Shown: positions 63,032-64,000 of the stretch, piece by piece | How positions within the stretch are numbered: the stretch's first letter is position 1 | How the letters are laid out: the number at the start of each line of letters is the position of its first letter | Source of the DNA: Acidobacteriota bacterium | GTDB lineage: Bacteria; Acidobacteriota; Terriglobia; UBA7540 | Direction of reading: 5' to 3' | Assembly (NCBI GenBank): GCA_004298155.1 | Contig: SCRD01000008.1 | Span: forward strand, 62,001 to 126,000 | DNA: 64,000 nt | The notes under the pieces: model-generated | Database searches by the model: none | Seen by the model: only the letters and a program-made list of their open reading frames with translations | What the model was told of the DNA's origin: nothing | Position numbers and translations under genes: made by a program

Positions 63032-63895
63032 ATGTCGAATCTTACTTATGTAGAAAAGCGAAAGCTTGAACAATTCCTTGGAATGAGCTCCGGATACGTG
63101 CTCGACTTCAGCAATCGAACCTTTGCGGAGTTTGTCCGTGAAAGCACTGGACGCAACATCTATGACTCGACTTACGATTATGCAAGCGGATCCAAAGCAA
63201 ATCGGTTGCGGGCCTTTTGGCAGAAGGAAGAAAATCTAGTGGTTGGAAAGCTGATGAGTGACATGCTTGACTATGCGGATGGAACTGGAGAATTGAAAGA
63301 GGTATGTCGTCTGATCGTTGGACGCCTTCTGCGAGATTGCCCAGTTCCTCACACGGGTATCGGGTCGCACCACCATGAGCAACAATTGCAGCAACAGCGA
63401 CTCTCTCAATCGCTAGGGCAATTGAAAGAAGAGTTTCTTGGCCTTGCTATAGAGCGCAACAGGAACAAAGCCGGCTTGGCTCTCGAAAAGGTTCTAAATC
63501 GATTGTTTGGGTTATATCAACTTCACCCCCGGCAGCCTTTCCGCGTCGTCGGAGAACAAATAGACAGATCGTTTGAATTGGAAGGACAAATCTACCTATT
63601 AGAGGCGAAATGGGAAAAGTATCCGTTACCTGAGGCAGATTTGCTTATTTTCAGAGGTAAGATTGAGGGGAAGTCCACATTTACGCGAGGTGTTTTCATC
63701 GCACTTAATGACGTCAGCTTGCCGGCGCGGCACGCTATCACAAGAGGGAAAGCGCCTTCATTTTTTGTTATGAATGGACACGACCTGACAATGATATTCA
63801 GCGAGGCAATGAGTCTGACCGATTTCCTCCGAAAGCGTGTTCGTCTTCTTGCCGAAGAGGGATGTGTCTGCATTCCTTTTTCAGAACTGGCGTGA
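63032..63895 (+). CDS. Predicted PD-(D/E)xK-type nuclease following the Argonaute gene
   Basis: 287 residues starting 7 nt after the pAgo stop. N-terminal domain (SGYVLDFSNRTFAEFVRESTGRNIYDSTYDYASGSKANRLRAFWQKEENLVVGKLM) resembles a domain often seen in abortive-infection and Argonaute-adjacent genes. The C-terminal half has AGLALEKVLNRLFGLYQLHP, then FELEGQIYLLEAKWEKYPL (ELEG...EAKW fits the D/E-x-K strand) and LLIFRGKIEGKSTFTRGVFIAL, as in Mrr/restriction-endonuclease-like folds. The tight spacing suggests it belongs to the Argonaute operon as a second effector or auxiliary nuclease. Confidence 0.72.
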   Translation: MSNLTYVEKRKLEQFLGMSSGYVLDFSNRTFAEFVRESTGRNIYDSTYDYASGSKANRLRAFWQKEENLVVGKLMSDMLDYADGTGELKEVCRLIVGRLLRDCPVPHTGIGSHHHEQQLQQQRLSQSLGQLKEEFLGLAIERNRNKAGLALEKVLNRLFGLYQLHPRQPFRVVGEQIDRSFELEGQIYLLEAKWEKYPLPEADLLIFRGKIEGKSTFTRGVFIALNDVSLPARHAITRGKAPSFFVMNGHDLTMIFSEAMSLTDFLRKRVRLLAEEGCVCIPFSELA

Positions 63896-63939
63896 GATAT
63901 CTCCCAAGCGCACCAAGGTAAGTTGCTGCTGTGGTCTTT

Positions 63940-63964
63940 GCGGGTTCGAACCCCGTTATCGCCT
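63940..63964 (+). other. tRNA T-arm-like sequence, possible attachment site
   Basis: GCGGG-TTCGAAC-CCCGT (63940-63956) has the five-pair stem and TTCGAAC loop of a tRNA T-arm (one G-T pair), followed by TATCGCC-T in the position of an acceptor strand. The matching 5' acceptor (GGCGATA) and the D and anticodon arms are not present upstream, so it is not a complete tRNA. It could be the duplicated 3' end of a tRNA left by integration of the defence island. The other copy would lie outside this window. Confidence 0.3.
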
Positions 63965-64000
63965 CGCGATAGGTCGAATCTAGCCTCGTCCCAGGCGGGT

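Noticed and set aside
63940-63964. Complete tRNA gene
   Set aside because: Only a T-arm and possible 3' acceptor strand are present; no D-arm, anticodon arm or matching 5' acceptor.
1-64000. CRISPR array
   Set aside because: No regularly spaced short direct repeats were seen on reading the window.

Overview
The window looks like a chromosomal accessory region of an Acidobacteriota-type bacterium. That is inferred from an Oar-like TonB receptor with an N-terminal carboxypeptidase-regulatory domain (28136-31345), a DUF5818-type small exported protein (27486-27881), paired ECF sigma/anti-sigma genes and the overall GC-rich composition. No rRNA or intact tRNA gene is visible.

The outstanding feature is the number of genes that only make sense if in-frame TGA is read as selenocysteine (Sec, U). 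Nine such genes are supported: a small MerT-like membrane protein with a vicinal C-U pair (3097-3387); a MerP-like metal-binding protein with U-x-x-U in place of C-x-x-C (4178-4699); its relative with U-x-x-C (18786-19346); two peroxiredoxins (37865-38440, 40208-40798); an OsmC-like peroxidase (38507-38986); a thioredoxin/DsbD-alpha-like protein (40911-42359); a GrdB-like protein (43104-43850, minus); and a DUF3179 protein (46949-47905, minus). In every case the TGA sits exactly where relatives carry a functional Cys, the reading frame continues past it, and in most a hairpin with its loop about 21-28 nt after the TGA can be drawn by eye, as for bacterial SECIS elements. The Sec machinery itself (selA, selB, selC, selD) is not in the window.

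Layout. 1-4.7 kb: metal handling on the plus strand (end of a P1B ATPase, HMA-MerC protein, MFS carrier, desulforedoxin-like protein, MerT, C-U MerT-like, decayed barrel, UxxU MerP-like). 4.7-8.4 kb: mostly degraded DNA with a PP2C phosphatase, a decayed glucose-6-phosphate isomerase and small hypotheticals. 8.4-17 kb: minus-strand export cluster (P1B ATPase, CopZ-like chaperone, thioredoxin, ABC ATPase, FtsX-like permease, membrane-fusion protein, TolC, MerR regulator). 17-22 kb: second plus-strand metal module (MerT, barrel, UxxC MerP-like, HMA-TM protein, CcdA-cupredoxin, barrel). Five copies of a MerR-type promoter beginning TTGACTCTATA tie these modules into one regulon. 22-31 kb: glycosyltransferase, DUF547, DedA, ECF sigma pair and TonB receptor. 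31-38 kb: radical SAM, TVP38, flavin disulfide reductase, a glycosyltransferase/radical-SAM fusion and an asparagine-synthase-like gene. 37.8-48 kb: the redox selenoprotein cluster. 48-57 kb: DUF302, a second ECF pair and an RND efflux operon. 56.8-64 kb: gene remnants with two HRDC copies, followed by a short-Argonaute defence operon: a 980-residue wHTH-SIR2-RecG-like-APAZ protein, a short pAgo that appears catalytically inactive, and a PD-(D/E)xK-like nuclease.

Working model (inference): a metal-sensing MerR protein switches on uptake/binding proteins (MerT, MerP-like, barrels) and export proteins (P1B ATPase, ABC-MFP-TolC). Thiols have been replaced by selenols at several metal-contact or redox positions, and the adjoining peroxiredoxin/thioredoxin/OsmC set may handle peroxide or disulfide stress. 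The Argonaute operon is a separate, probably mobile, immune module.
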